Below, in pieces: positions 8,257 through 16,862 of a stretch of 64,000 nucleotides of DNA. The notes below the pieces were generated by a model, which was not told the origin of the DNA, did not search any database, and was given only the letters and a program-made list of their open reading frames with translations. A program made the position numbers and the translations under genes. This DNA comes from Hoeflea sp. (GTDB lineage: Bacteria > Pseudomonadota > Alphaproteobacteria > Rhizobiales > Rhizobiaceae): positions 1,426,001 to 1,490,000 of the forward strand of contig JACKJT010000001.1 in the NCBI GenBank assembly GCA_020637795.1, written 5' to 3'. Positions within the stretch are counted from its first letter, which is position 1. Every line of letters starts with the position of its first letter.

Positions 8257-8886
8257 TCAGCCGACTTCGGTGACACGCAGATAGGGACGGATTTCTTCCC
8301 AGCCCTGCGGAAAGATCCCCTTGGCGTCCTCGTTGCTGACCGAGGTCGGGATGATGACCTTGCCGCCCGGACGCCAGTCGGCAGGCGTGGCAACCGTCTT
8401 CGCGTCGGCCAACTGCAGGGCGTCGATGACGCGCAGGATCTCGTCGAAGTTGCGGCCGACATTCATCGGGTAGGTCATCGTCAGGCGGATCTTCTTGTTC
8501 GGATCGATGATGAAGACCGACCGGACCGCGGCCGTGGTGCTCGCGTTGGGGTGGATCATGTCATAGAGCTCGGCCACCTTGTGATCCTTGTCGGCCACGA
8601 TCGGGAAGGTCAGGGTCGTCGATTGCGTATCGTTGACGTCCTTGATCCAGGCCATGTGCTCCTCGACGCCGTCCGTCGACAGGCCGATCGGCTTGACGTT
8701 GCGGGCGGCGAACTGGTCGGAGAGCTGCGAGGTGCGGCCCATCTCGGTGGTGCAGACCGGGGTGAAATCAGCCGGATGACTGAAGAAAAATGCCCAGGAC
8801 GAGCCGATCCACTCATGGAAATCGATCGGGCCGTTGGTGGTGTCGGCCTTGAAATTGGGGGCAGTGTCGCCAATCCGTATGGTCAT
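8257..8886 (-). CDS. 1-Cys peroxiredoxin (Prx6/AhpC-TSA family)
   Basis: A 209-aa peroxiredoxin reducing hydrogen peroxide, organic or inorganic hydroperoxides. The peroxidatic Cys45 is in HPADFTPVCTTEMG. No other cysteine is visible, so it is a 1-Cys enzyme needing an external thiol. The C-terminal extension (WRPGGKVIIPTSVSNEDAKGIFPQGW) is the Prx6 dimerisation domain. The start at ATG 8886 is fixed by AAGGAG, which overlaps the stop codon of sulP (TAAGGAG), so the two are cotranscribed and probably coupled. It is the last gene of the sulfide operon, where a thiol peroxidase could cope with peroxide or persulfide by-products. Confidence 0.92.
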   Translation of the reverse strand: MTIRIGDTAPNFKADTTNGPIDFHEWIGSSWAFFFSHPADFTPVCTTEMGRTSQLSDQFAARNVKPIGLSTDGVEEHMAWIKDVNDTQSTTLTFPIVADKDHKVAELYDMIHPNASTTAAVRSVFIIDPNKKIRLTMTYPMNVGRNFDEILRVIDALQLADAKTVATPADWRPGGKVIIPTSVSNEDAKGIFPQGWEEIRPYLRVTEVG

Positions 8887-8896
8887 GAAAATCTCC

Positions 8897-10669
8897 TTAG
8901 TTTGGTTGGGAAGTTGTGATTCTGCCTTGGGAAGGCTTGGCGGCAAGTTCGAGTGCCGCCTGGTGCTGGCTGAGGAAGACCTTGCCGCTGAGGTGATGCA
9001 GGAAATCGCCGCGGCGCAACCTGTCCATCACCGGTCCCTTGACCTCGCTCAAGTGGAAAGTGACGCCCATCGCGTGCAGACGCTCGTTGATCGCCTCGAG
9101 CGATTCCAGCGCGCTCATGTCGATCTCGTTGACCGCCGGGCACATCAGCACCACGTGCTTAAGCTTCGGGCGGGCGGCCACCATGTCGTACAGGCTGTCT
9201 TCCAGGTAGCGCGCATTGGCGAAATAGAGGCTTTCGTCGACCCTGAGCGTCAGCACGGTTTCGTCGATCTCCACCTTGTGGCGCTTGACGTTGCGGAAAT
9301 GCTCGGTGCCCGGAACCCTGCCGACCACGGCCATGTGCGGCCGCGACGACTTGTAGAGGTGGATGAGGATCGACAGCGCCACGCCGGCGGTCACGCCAAC
9401 CTCGACGCCGAAGAGGAGGGTCAGGGCGATGGTGGCGCTGACGGCGGCAAAATCGGCGCGCGAATAGACCCAGGTCTTCTTCAGGATAGAGAAATCCACC
9501 AGCGACAGCACCGCGACGATGATGGTGGCGGCAAGCGTTGCCTGCGGCAGGTTGTAGATCAGCGGGGTCAGCAGCATGGCTGCGAGCAGCAGTCCGACCG
9601 CGGTGTAGGCACCGGCGGCGGGGGTTTCCGCACCGGCGTCGAAATTGACGACCGAACGGGCAAAGCCGCCGGTGACCGGGTAGCCGCCAGTAAACGCCGC
9701 ACCGACATTGGCGGCGCCGAGGCCGATCAGTTCCTGATCGGGAACGATGCGCTGGCGCTTGCGCGCAGCCAGTGTCTGGGCAACCGAGACGGATTCGACA
9801 AAGCCGATGATCGAGATCAGCACCGCGGGGCCGATCAGCTGGCCCAGCAGATCGGGCGAAAAGGACGGCATGGTCAGCGGCGGCAGGCCCTGCGGCACGT
9901 CGCCGACCACCCGGACCCCGGCGCTTTCATTCAGATTGAAGACCCAGGCAATGAAGGTGGTGACAAACACCGCCGCCACCGGCCCGGCCTTCGCCAGCAC
10001 GCCTGCCAGCTTCGGCTTCATGCCGGTCGACAGCAACAGCGGCATCAGCCCCTTGCGCACCCAGAACAGGAAGGCGGTGGCGCTGACGCCGATGGCAAAG
10101 GTCACCCAGTTGACCTCGCCCAGATGCTCGAACAGGGACTGCAGCAGTTCCGGCAGGTTGGCGCCGCCGGCGGAAATTCCAAGAACATGCCGCAACTGGC
10201 TCATGGCGATGAGAATGCCCGAGGCGGTGATGAAGCCGGCTATCACCGGATGCGAGAGGAAATTGGCGAGAAAGCCCAGCCGGAAGACCCCGAGCAGGAT
10301 CAGGAAGGCGCCCGACAGGAAGGCCAGCGTGACGGCGGCAAGCAGCAGTTCGGGAGACCCCGGTTCGGCGATGTTTCCAATCGCCGCGGCAGTCATCAAC
10401 GATACCACCGCCACCGGCCCGACGGCCAGCGCCCGGCTGGTGCCGAAGATGGCGTAGAGCACGATCGGTGCGATCGAGGCGTAGATCCCGGTCTCGGCAG
10501 GCAGGCCGGCCAGCAGCGCATAGGCCAGTGACTGTGGAATGAGCATGATGGTGACGATCACGGCCGCAACGAGGTCGTTGCCCAGCGCGTCGCGGTCATA
10601 GCGGCGTCCCCAGTCAAACACCGGCATGACGCGGGCAAGGCGATTGAGGAGGACGGGATCTTTCAGCAT
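8897..10669 (-). CDS. SulP-family inorganic anion transporter with STAS domain
   Basis: A 590-aa SLC26/SulP permease. The N-terminal two thirds carry 10-14 hydrophobic segments, including the family motif region IPQSLAYALLAGLPAETGIYASIAPIVLYAIFGTSRALAVGPVAV (seen in pieces from about residue 43) and ASGILIAMSQL. Residues about 455-565 form a cytoplasmic STAS domain. SulP proteins move sulfate, bicarbonate, nitrate or other anions, coupled to protons or sodium. Within a sulfide-oxidation operon, sulfate or sulfite handling is the natural guess. It starts at ATG 10669, about 110 bp after the SQR gene with a hairpin between, and runs into the peroxiredoxin. Confidence 0.88.
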   Translation of the reverse strand: MLKDPVLLNRLARVMPVFDWGRRYDRDALGNDLVAAVIVTIMLIPQSLAYALLAGLPAETGIYASIAPIVLYAIFGTSRALAVGPVAVVSLMTAAAIGNIAEPGSPELLLAAVTLAFLSGAFLILLGVFRLGFLANFLSHPVIAGFITASGILIAMSQLRHVLGISAGGANLPELLQSLFEHLGEVNWVTFAIGVSATAFLFWVRKGLMPLLLSTGMKPKLAGVLAKAGPVAAVFVTTFIAWVFNLNESAGVRVVGDVPQGLPPLTMPSFSPDLLGQLIGPAVLISIIGFVESVSVAQTLAARKRQRIVPDQELIGLGAANVGAAFTGGYPVTGGFARSVVNFDAGAETPAAGAYTAVGLLLAAMLLTPLIYNLPQATLAATIIVAVLSLVDFSILKKTWVYSRADFAAVSATIALTLLFGVEVGVTAGVALSILIHLYKSSRPHMAVVGRVPGTEHFRNVKRHKVEIDETVLTLRVDESLYFANARYLEDSLYDMVAARPKLKHVVLMCPAVNEIDMSALESLEAINERLHAMGVTFHLSEVKGPVMDRLRRGDFLHHLSGKVFLSQHQAALELAAKPSQGRITTSQPN

Positions 10670-10721
10670 GTCGAAGTCCTTGCAGTGTACGCTACGCGAT
10701 AGTCTCGTATTAGGTCGACCT

Positions 10722-10747
10722 TCCGGCGGTCTCGGTGGACCGCCGGA
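10722..10747 (-). other. Intra-operon stem-loop between SQR and sulP genes
   Basis: A perfect 10-bp GC stem TCCGGCGGTC/GACCGCCGGA with a 6-nt loop begins 31 bases after the SQR stop. No T-run follows on the minus strand, so it may be an mRNA-stabilising or attenuating element rather than an intrinsic terminator. Confidence 0.55.
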
Positions 10748-10777
10748 CGGGCAATGTCAGAATGCGGTTCCGTCAGT

Positions 10778-12460
10778 TCAGCCGACGACTTCCGGCTTGG
10801 CCATCCATTCCTTGCCCCTGAGCATGGCCTTCCAGTAGATCGGCGGCAGAATGCGTTCCTTGAGCAGCCAGGACAGCCGGCTCGGCTTTGTGCCGTCGAT
10901 CAGGAATCCGGGGAAGCTCGGCAGCAATTTGCCGCCATAGCCGAACTCGGCGAGCACGATCTTGCCGCGTTCCACCGTCAGCGGGCACGAGCCGTAACCG
11001 TCATAATGGGCAATGCCGCTGGCGCGTCCCATGTCGGCGAGAACGTTGTTGGCAACCACCGGCGCCTGCTTGCGGGCCGCGGCAGCGGTTTTGGCGTTGG
11101 GGGCATTCATCACATCTCCCAGCGACCAGATGTTCTCGAAGCTCTTGTGGCGCAGGGTGGTCTGATCGACGTCGACCCAGCCGGCGGCATCGGCGAGCGG
11201 GCTGACGCGAATGAAATCGGGCGCCGTCTGCGGCGGGACCACATGGATCATGTCGAAGGATTTCTCGACGATCTCCTTGTTGCCGCTGGCGTCGGTGACC
11301 GAGAACCAAGCCTTCTTCGCCGGACCATCGATCCTGACCAGATTGTGCATGAAGCTGAGGTGGGCATTGTACTTGGCGATGTATTCCTCAAGCGCGGGCA
11401 CATAGTCCTTGACGCCGAACAGCACGCCGCCGGCATTGCAGAACTCGATGTCGATGTCCTTGAGGTTGCCGGACTTGTACCAGTGATCGCCCGAGAGATA
11501 GAGCGCCTTCTGTGGCGCACCGGCGCATTTGATCGGCATCGGCGGCTGGGTGAAAATCGCCTTGCCGGACTTCATGCCCTTGACCAGCTTCCATGTGTAG
11601 GGCGCCAGATCGTAGCGGTAGTTCGAGGTCACGCCGTTGCGGCCAAGGGTTTCGGGCAGGCCTTCGATGGCGTCCCAGTCGAGCTTGAGACCGGGGGCGA
11701 CGATCAGGCGGTTGTAGCGCACCACCCGGCAGCCATCGAGGATGAGCGCATTGTTGGCAGGTTCGAAAGCGGCAACCGCGGCCTTGATCCAGGCCACTCC
11801 GCGCGGGATCAGCGATGCCATGGTGCGGGCGGTGACTTCGGGTTCGAAGATTCCGCCGCCGACCATGGTCCATCCGGGCTGATAGTAGTGCACGTCCTGC
11901 GGGTCGATGATGGCGATATCGAGACCGGATTCGCGGGCGAGCAGGCTCGAGGCCACCGAAATCCCCGCCGAACCGCCACCGATAATGACGATGTCATGGG
12001 AGAAGTCGGCGACGTCGGTCGGCGTCTTGCCGCCATTGGCGATGCGGCGGACGACGCCCGACATGTCGTATCCGGCGGCCTTGGTGGCGGCCAGGATCGA
12101 GGGCAAGGCGGTGCCGCGCGCGCCCTCGGCAAGCGCCCAGAGCGTGGTCGATCGCGTTCCGGTGCGGCAATAGGCGAGCACCGGTCCAGGAAGCTCGGTC
12201 AGCGCCGCATCGAACCTGCCGGCATCCTCGTCGGCCACCCGGCCAGGAACAACCGGCATGTAGTGAGCCTCGAGACCGGCGGCACGCGCGGCCTTTGCCA
12301 TCTCGGCAAAGGTCGGCTGGTCATTGCCCTCGCCGTCGGGCCGGTTGCAGATGATGGAGCGGAAGCCCGCCATCTTTAGTTCGACCATGTCGGCCGGGGC
12401 GATTTGCGGGCTCACCGAGAGGCCGCGATTGATCTTCCTGATGTCCATTGCTGCTTTCAT
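10778..12460 (-). CDS. DUF442 phosphatase-like / sulfide:quinone oxidoreductase-like fusion
   Basis: A two-domain protein of 560 aa. Residues 1-135 are a DUF442 (TIGR01244) dual-specificity-phosphatase/rhodanese-like domain with the loop YCRTGTRST, including the CxxGxR catalytic Cys and Arg. From about 155 a flavoprotein starts with the FAD motif IVIIGGGSAGIS and continues with sulfide:quinone reductase hallmarks: GWTMVGGG, KCAGAPQKALYLSG (equivalent to the first redox Cys region of mitochondrial SQOR), KTAAAARKQAPVV, and a C-terminal YDGYGSCPL. The position of the second mitochondrial redox Cys appears to be Val (SLGDVMNAP). In the classical Blh protein the DUF442 domain is attached to the MBL dioxygenase; here it is on the SQR. 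A shorter start at ATG 12448 is possible. Confidence 0.85.
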   Translation of the reverse strand: MKAAMDIRKINRGLSVSPQIAPADMVELKMAGFRSIICNRPDGEGNDQPTFAEMAKAARAAGLEAHYMPVVPGRVADEDAGRFDAALTELPGPVLAYCRTGTRSTTLWALAEGARGTALPSILAATKAAGYDMSGVVRRIANGGKTPTDVADFSHDIVIIGGGSAGISVASSLLARESGLDIAIIDPQDVHYYQPGWTMVGGGIFEPEVTARTMASLIPRGVAWIKAAVAAFEPANNALILDGCRVVRYNRLIVAPGLKLDWDAIEGLPETLGRNGVTSNYRYDLAPYTWKLVKGMKSGKAIFTQPPMPIKCAGAPQKALYLSGDHWYKSGNLKDIDIEFCNAGGVLFGVKDYVPALEEYIAKYNAHLSFMHNLVRIDGPAKKAWFSVTDASGNKEIVEKSFDMIHVVPPQTAPDFIRVSPLADAAGWVDVDQTTLRHKSFENIWSLGDVMNAPNAKTAAAARKQAPVVANNVLADMGRASGIAHYDGYGSCPLTVERGKIVLAEFGYGGKLLPSFPGFLIDGTKPSRLSWLLKERILPPIYWKAMLRGKEWMAKPEVVG

Positions 12461-12520
12461 CCAATCCGTGGTTACGGCCTGTCTGTGGTTGCGACCTGTC
12501 CGGCGTCTGCGCGTGGCCCG

Positions 12521-13405
12521 TCAAAGTGCGTTGACGGGCACCTTCAACATCGCACGCCCGTCCTTGTCGGTCGGGATGTCGCCGGCGCGCATGTTGACCT
12601 GCAGCGACGGGATGATCAGCCTCGGCATCGCCAGCTGGGCATCGCGCTCGGTGCGGAACTTGATGAATTCCTCACGGCTCTTGCCGCCGCCGACATGGAT
12701 GTTGTGGGTCTTCTCTTCACCAACGGTGGTTTCCCACTGGATGTCGCGACCGTTCGGGCCATAGTCGTGGCACATGAACAGGCGCATCTCGTCGGGCAGC
12801 GCGAGGACCTTCTGGATCGAATCGTAGAGTGTGCCGGCATCGCCACCGGGGAAATCGGCACGGGCCGATCCGCCATCGGGCATGAACAGCGTGTCGCCGA
12901 CAAAGGCGGCATTGCCCATCACATGCACCATGCAGGCAGGCGTGTGGCCGGGCGTGTACATGGCAAAGGCCTGCATCGTGCCGATCTGGTAAGTATCGCC
13001 ATCCTTGAACAGGGCGTCGAACTGCGACCCGTCACGCTGGAATTCGGTGCCTTCGTTGAAGATCTTGCCGAAGGTGTCCTGGACGACCATGATCTTGTCG
13101 CCGATGCCGATCTTGCCGCCCAGCTTCTGCTGGATATAGGGGGCAGCGGAGAGATGGTCAGCGTGAACATGGGTCTCGATGATCCATTCAAGCGTGAGGC
13201 CGTTTTCCCTGATGTACTCGATCATCCGGTCGGCGTGGCCATAGGTGATGCGGCCTGCCGCGTAATCGATGTCCATGACGGAATCGACGACGGCGCACGA
13301 CTTCGAGGCCGGGTCCTTGACGACATAGCTGATGGTGTTGGTGTCGGGATCAAAGAAGGCCTTGACCTCGGGCGTCACCGACATGTCCACTGGATAGTTC
13401 GACAT
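12521..13405 (-). CDS. MBL-fold persulfide dioxygenase-like protein (ETHE1/Blh type)
   Basis: A metallo-beta-lactamase-fold protein of 294 aa related to ETHE1 persulfide dioxygenase and the MBL half of Blh, which oxidise glutathione persulfide to sulfite and GSH. Metal ligands are visible: THVHADH (H-x-H-x-D-H), the His of TPGHTPACMVHV and the Asp of FVGDTLFMPDGG. ARADFPGG matches the ETHE1 region that follows. The start at ATG 13405 has AGAGGAG at good spacing and removes 26 unrelated residues of the longer ORF. It follows the two YeeE genes and precedes the DUF442-SQR fusion, so the product of SQR (persulfide) is the expected substrate. Confidence 0.87.
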   Translation of the reverse strand: MSNYPVDMSVTPEVKAFFDPDTNTISYVVKDPASKSCAVVDSVMDIDYAAGRITYGHADRMIEYIRENGLTLEWIIETHVHADHLSAAPYIQQKLGGKIGIGDKIMVVQDTFGKIFNEGTEFQRDGSQFDALFKDGDTYQIGTMQAFAMYTPGHTPACMVHVMGNAAFVGDTLFMPDGGSARADFPGGDAGTLYDSIQKVLALPDEMRLFMCHDYGPNGRDIQWETTVGEEKTHNIHVGGGKSREEFIKFRTERDAQLAMPRLIIPSLQVNMRAGDIPTDKDGRAMLKVPVNAL

Positions 13406-13504
13406 TGTATCATCTCCTCTTTGCGTAGGTCTGCTTGCGCGCCGGATGTGGCTGCGACAATTGGTTTGGGTTGCCCCGGCCACTCAAGGTGGCCCGGGTT
13501 TCGT

Positions 13505-13945
13505 TCAGAATGCCTTGGCAGGCTTGTGGCGCAGGCCGTCGATCGACCGGGCCAGCACGATGCCGATGATCATGGCGCCGACGAAGGCGATGACGGGCAA
13601 GCCGCCGAATCCGAGAGCCGGGATGGCGCCGCCGGGACAGAAGCCGGCAATGCCCCAGCCAATTCCGAAGACGGCCGAGCCCCCGATCAAGCGGGCGTCG
13701 ATGGTCTTGTTGATCGGCAGATGGAAATCCGCATCGAATACGGGTTTCTGGCGTGCGCCGAAGATTACCAGGTAGCCGATCGCCGTGGTGATCAGGGCTC
13801 CGCCCATCACGAAGATCAGGCTTGGATCCCAGCTGCCCGCGACGTCGAAGAAATTGAGAACCTTTGCCGGATTGGCCATGCCGGAAATGGCGATGCCAAG
13901 GCCGAAGATCGCGCCGATAAGTGCGGAGGCAATGAATTTCTGCAT
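13505..13945 (-). CDS. YeeE/YedE-like half-transporter (DUF6691)
   Basis: A 146-aa membrane protein with about four hydrophobic segments, forming the second half of a split YeeE/YedE (PmpB-like) sulfur-compound transporter. The conserved glycine/cysteine signature GFCPGGAIPALG is present, as are ISGMANPAKVLNFFD and DPSLIFVMGGAL, typical of the family. YeeE of Spirochaeta/E. coli-type proteins conduct thiosulfate through conserved cysteines; the split pair in sulfide operons is thought to move sulfur compounds, direction not settled. It lies three bases after its partner gene. Confidence 0.85.
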   Translation of the reverse strand: MQKFIASALIGAIFGLGIAISGMANPAKVLNFFDVAGSWDPSLIFVMGGALITTAIGYLVIFGARQKPVFDADFHLPINKTIDARLIGGSAVFGIGWGIAGFCPGGAIPALGFGGLPVIAFVGAMIIGIVLARSIDGLRHKPAKAF

Positions 13946-13948
13946 GGC

Positions 13949-14374
13949 TCAGATCCCCGCGATGTGGCGGACGACATAGACGGTCAGTCCGGTAAAGATC
14001 ATGAAGGTGATGGTTGCGGCGATCGAGCGCGGCGACAGCCGCGCCATGCCGCAGACGCCGTGGCCCGAGGTGCAACCGGCGCCGTAATAGACGCCAACAC
14101 CGACGATCAGGCCGCCAAGCGCCAGCAGGGGCAGCGACACCGGAACCGCGTAGGGAATCGCTCCGCCGGCCGCCAGAAACACCACCGGGCCGATCACCGC
14201 ACCTGCAAGGAAGGCAATGCGCCAGGGCCAGTCGGTTGAAAAGGGCGGAATGATGCCGGTCATGATGCCGGTCATTCCGGCGATGCGGCCATTGAACATC
14301 ATCAACAAGACCGCCGATATGCCTATCAGGACACCGCCGGCCAGCGACATCCAAGGCGTGAATTCTGTTTCCAT
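13949..14374 (-). CDS. YeeE/YedE-like half-transporter, first subunit
   Basis: A 141-aa membrane protein with four or so hydrophobic segments and the conserved GAGCTSGHGVCGMARLSPRS motif, whose cysteines correspond to the substrate-relay cysteines of YeeE proteins. It is the first gene of the sulfide operon, directly downstream of the AT-rich inverted repeat at 14435-14476. Together with the next gene (gap of three bases) it makes one full transporter, equivalent to the two-gene membrane pair seen in BigR-controlled operons of Agrobacterium and Xylella. The sulfur compound carried is inferred only from family and context. Confidence 0.86.
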   Translation of the reverse strand: METEFTPWMSLAGGVLIGISAVLLMMFNGRIAGMTGIMTGIIPPFSTDWPWRIAFLAGAVIGPVVFLAAGGAIPYAVPVSLPLLALGGLIVGVGVYYGAGCTSGHGVCGMARLSPRSIAATITFMIFTGLTVYVVRHIAGI

Positions 14375-14434
14375 CGTTGCTTCCCTCCTAGATCAGGCCG
14401 ATTTCCAGCCGCGGCGTCGTTGCGCCTGACTCAC

Positions 14435-14476
14435 ATATATATAAGCGATTTTCCATATTCAAGAGGTTATATATAT
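14435..14476. promoter_or_regulatory. AT-rich inverted repeat, candidate BigR/SqrR-type operator
   Basis: Perfect 10-bp arms ATATATATAA (14435-14444) and TTATATATAT (14467-14476) flank a 22-bp spacer, 61 bp upstream of the first gene of the sulfide operon. BigR, an ArsR-family persulfide sensor, is known to bind an AT-rich inverted repeat before the homologous operon. No arsR-type gene lies nearby, so the repressor must be encoded elsewhere. Confidence 0.65.
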
Positions 14477-14498
14477 TTGCAGGCCCGGAATCTTCACG

Positions 14499-14526
14499 CA
14501 AAAAAGCGCCGCGATTGCGGCGCTTT
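14499..14526 (-). terminator. Intrinsic terminator of ppk2
   Basis: The stem AAAGCGCCGC/GCGGCGCTTT (10 bp, loop of 4) ends on the minus strand in a run of T's and lies 31 bases downstream of the ppk2 stop codon. It insulates ppk2 from the sulfide operon promoter. Confidence 0.9.
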
Positions 14527-14556
14527 CCGAGCGACTGGAACAGGGGATGTTTCGGC

Positions 14557-15606
14557 TTAGACGGCGGACATCTTCGGCTTGCGGACATCCGGATGGAGGG
14601 TTTTGCCGAGAATGTGATCATCGGTGCCGATGACATGGCTGCTCGATCCGACAATCAGCCGGTCGGGATGATGCACGACTAGATGATCCTTGTTCGGATA
14701 GGGAAGGCTCGACAGGAAGTGCTTCATGCAATTGAGCCGGGCGCGCTTCTTGCAATTGGATTTGACGATGGTCCAGGGCGCGTCGGCGGTGTCAGTGTAG
14801 AAGAACATCGCCTCCTTTGCCTCGGTGTAGTCGTCCCACTTGTCGAGCGAAGCCTTGTCGATGGGTGACAGTTTCCACTGCTTGAGCGGGTCCTTCTCGC
14901 GCTCGCCGAAGCGCCTGAGCTGCTCGCCTTGCGTGACCGAGAACCAGTACTTGAACAGCAGGATACCCGAGCGGGTAAGCATGCGCTCGATCTCGGGCGC
15001 TTCGCGCATGAATTCGAGATATTCGGTGGGCGAACAGAAACCCATGACCCGCTCGACACCGGCGCGATTGTACCAGGAGCGGTCGAACAACACCATTTCG
15101 CCCGACGCCGGCAGATGCTCGATGTAGCGCTGGAAATACCATTGCGACCGTTCCCGGTCTGTTGGCTTGTTGAGGGCAACGACACGAGCCGTGCGCGGAT
15201 TGAGATGCTCCGTGAAACGCTTGATGGTGCCACCCTTGCCGGCCGCGTCCCGACCTTCAAACAGCATCACCACCTTCTGGCCGGTTTCCTCGATCCAGCG
15301 CTGGGCCTTGAGCAGTTCGACCTGCAACAGCGCCTTCTCGTGCTCGTAGGCCGCGCGGCGCATCTTGGTCTTGTAGGGATAGACGCCCTGCTCGAACAAT
15401 TGCGCGATCGCAGCCTCATCCTTTCGGATTGCAGCCGTGTTCAGCCGCGACGGCTTTGCAGCAGCAGCGCCTTCGCCCTCCGCCATTGTGACATCAGCCA
15501 TCAGGACATCGGCGCCGGTGTCTTCAACGGGCTTCTGCTCGGCAACCTCAGGAGCTGCATCCGCGCCATTGGGTTTTGTGTTCAGTTCGCTTTTGATCTC
15601 TGTCAT
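14557..15606 (-). CDS. ppk2: Polyphosphate kinase 2
   Basis: A 349-aa PPK2-family enzyme transferring phosphate between polyphosphate and nucleoside di-/triphosphates. The Walker A motif is FEGRDAAGKGGTIKRF, the Walker B/lid region is MVLFDRSWYNRAGVE, and ERSQWYFQRYI and FKYWFSVTQGEQLRRF are further PPK2 signatures. The first 70-80 residues are an Ala/Glu-rich, probably disordered leader. ATG 15606 has AGAGGGG upstream; the longer frame adds 23 residues without support. It is a single-domain (class I or II by length) enzyme; which nucleotide it prefers cannot be read here. Monocistronic with its own terminator. Confidence 0.94.
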   Translation of the reverse strand: MTEIKSELNTKPNGADAAPEVAEQKPVEDTGADVLMADVTMAEGEGAAAAKPSRLNTAAIRKDEAAIAQLFEQGVYPYKTKMRRAAYEHEKALLQVELLKAQRWIEETGQKVVMLFEGRDAAGKGGTIKRFTEHLNPRTARVVALNKPTDRERSQWYFQRYIEHLPASGEMVLFDRSWYNRAGVERVMGFCSPTEYLEFMREAPEIERMLTRSGILLFKYWFSVTQGEQLRRFGEREKDPLKQWKLSPIDKASLDKWDDYTEAKEAMFFYTDTADAPWTIVKSNCKKRARLNCMKHFLSSLPYPNKDHLVVHHPDRLIVGSSSHVIGTDDHILGKTLHPDVRKPKMSAV

Positions 15607-15716
15607 TCCGACCCCTCTTCGATTGAAGCTATTAGTATGACTCCAAAACAGTCCGGGGGCTTTGACTCGCGTCAAACTGCATCGAATAAATCGTGTCGCG
15701 CATGCGGCGGCACGGA

Positions 15717-16862
15717 TCAGCGCGGCTTGAGGTGATCCATGAGATGGACGACGAGGCCTGCGAGCAGACCCCAGAAGGCCGCGCCGATGCCAAAGGCTGC
15801 AACACCGGAGGCGGTGACCGCGAACGTTGCCGCCGCGGCGAAACGGGTCGCCGGCAAATCGAAGGCGGAGACCAGCGCGCCGATCAGCGGCGGGACTAGG
15901 GCGAGACCGGCAACCACGGCAATGATTTCGGGCGGCATCGCCAGGATGGCCGGCACGATGAACGGACCGGACAGGCCGAGCGTGGCCCAGACCAGCGCAT
16001 AGACCAGCCCCACCTTCCAGCGCTGGCTTCGGTCGGGATGGACATCGTCGCCGAGGCAGATCGCTGCGGTGATGGCCGCCATGTTGATGGTGTGGGAGCC
16101 AAACAGCGCGAAGAAGGCGGAGAGGAGGCCGGTCACGCCAAGCGCTTCAGTGACCGGCGGCTCGTAGCCGTTGGCGCGCAGCACGGCAAAACCGGGCAGG
16201 TTCTGCGAGGCCATGGTGACAAGATAGAGCGGCACCCCGAGACCGAGAAGCACGGCAGGATCGAACTCCGGCCGGATGAAGCTCAGCGATGTCCAGCCGA
16301 CATCCATCGGTGGAAGCGGCGCTCCGGCAATGGTGAAGGCGATGAGCAGCCCGGCGATCAGCGCCGCCAGAACCGCCATCAGCGGATTGACCATGCGCAC
16401 GATCAGGAACACCGCAATCAACGGCAGCACCAGCACTGCCTCATTGGCGGCATGCAGGGCGACGGCCATGGAGAAGGGCAGCAGCACGCCCGCCAGCATG
16501 CCCGAGGCGACGCCGGTGGGAATGGCGTTGACGGCGCGGTTGAGCGGGCGGATGGCGGCAGTCAGGGCGATCAGCAGGCCGGCGAAGACAAAGGCGCCGA
16601 CGGCCTGGTGGATGTCGACCCCGGTGGAGGCTGCGATCAGCGCGGCGCCCGGCGTCGACCAGGCGAGCACCACCGGCACCTTCTTCCAGGAGCTCAGCAG
16701 CGCCGAACCGATGGCCTTGGAAAAACAGATCGCCGCCACCCAGGAGGCGGTCTGCCCGGCATCGGCGCCGACGGCGGCCGCGGCGGCAAGCACCAGCGCG
16801 ATGGTCGAGCCGTAGCCGACAAGGGCTGCGACCAATGCCGCGGAGATCATCGAGACAGGCAC
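15717..16862 (-). CDS. BenE-family (benzoate:H+ symporter-like) transporter
   Basis: A 381-aa integral membrane protein with about 12 hydrophobic segments belonging to the BenE family, named after the benzoate/proton symporter of Acinetobacter. Family features include VGYGSTIALVLAAAAAVGADAGQTASWV near the N-terminus, PVVLAWSTPGAALIAAS, and ASQNLPGFAVLRANGY in the middle. The GTG start at 16862 has GGAG eight bases upstream. It follows aroQ on the same strand after 74 bp. The link with a catabolic-type dehydroquinate dehydratase may point to hydroaromatic rather than benzoate transport, but that is speculation. Confidence 0.87.
   Translation of the reverse strand: MPVSMISAALVAALVGYGSTIALVLAAAAAVGADAGQTASWVAAICFSKAIGSALLSSWKKVPVVLAWSTPGAALIAASTGVDIHQAVGAFVFAGLLIALTAAIRPLNRAVNAIPTGVASGMLAGVLLPFSMAVALHAANEAVLVLPLIAVFLIVRMVNPLMAVLAALIAGLLIAFTIAGAPLPPMDVGWTSLSFIRPEFDPAVLLGLGVPLYLVTMASQNLPGFAVLRANGYEPPVTEALGVTGLLSAFFALFGSHTINMAAITAAICLGDDVHPDRSQRWKVGLVYALVWATLGLSGPFIVPAILAMPPEIIAVVAGLALVPPLIGALVSAFDLPATRFAAAATFAVTASGVAAFGIGAAFWGLLAGLVVHLMDHLKPR

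Noticed and set aside
13474..13498. Terminator between the YeeE pair and the persulfide dioxygenase gene
   Set aside because: A bulged stem GGCCAC/GTGGCC exists but lacks a T-run, and the genes around it share one operon; at most an RNA-processing element.
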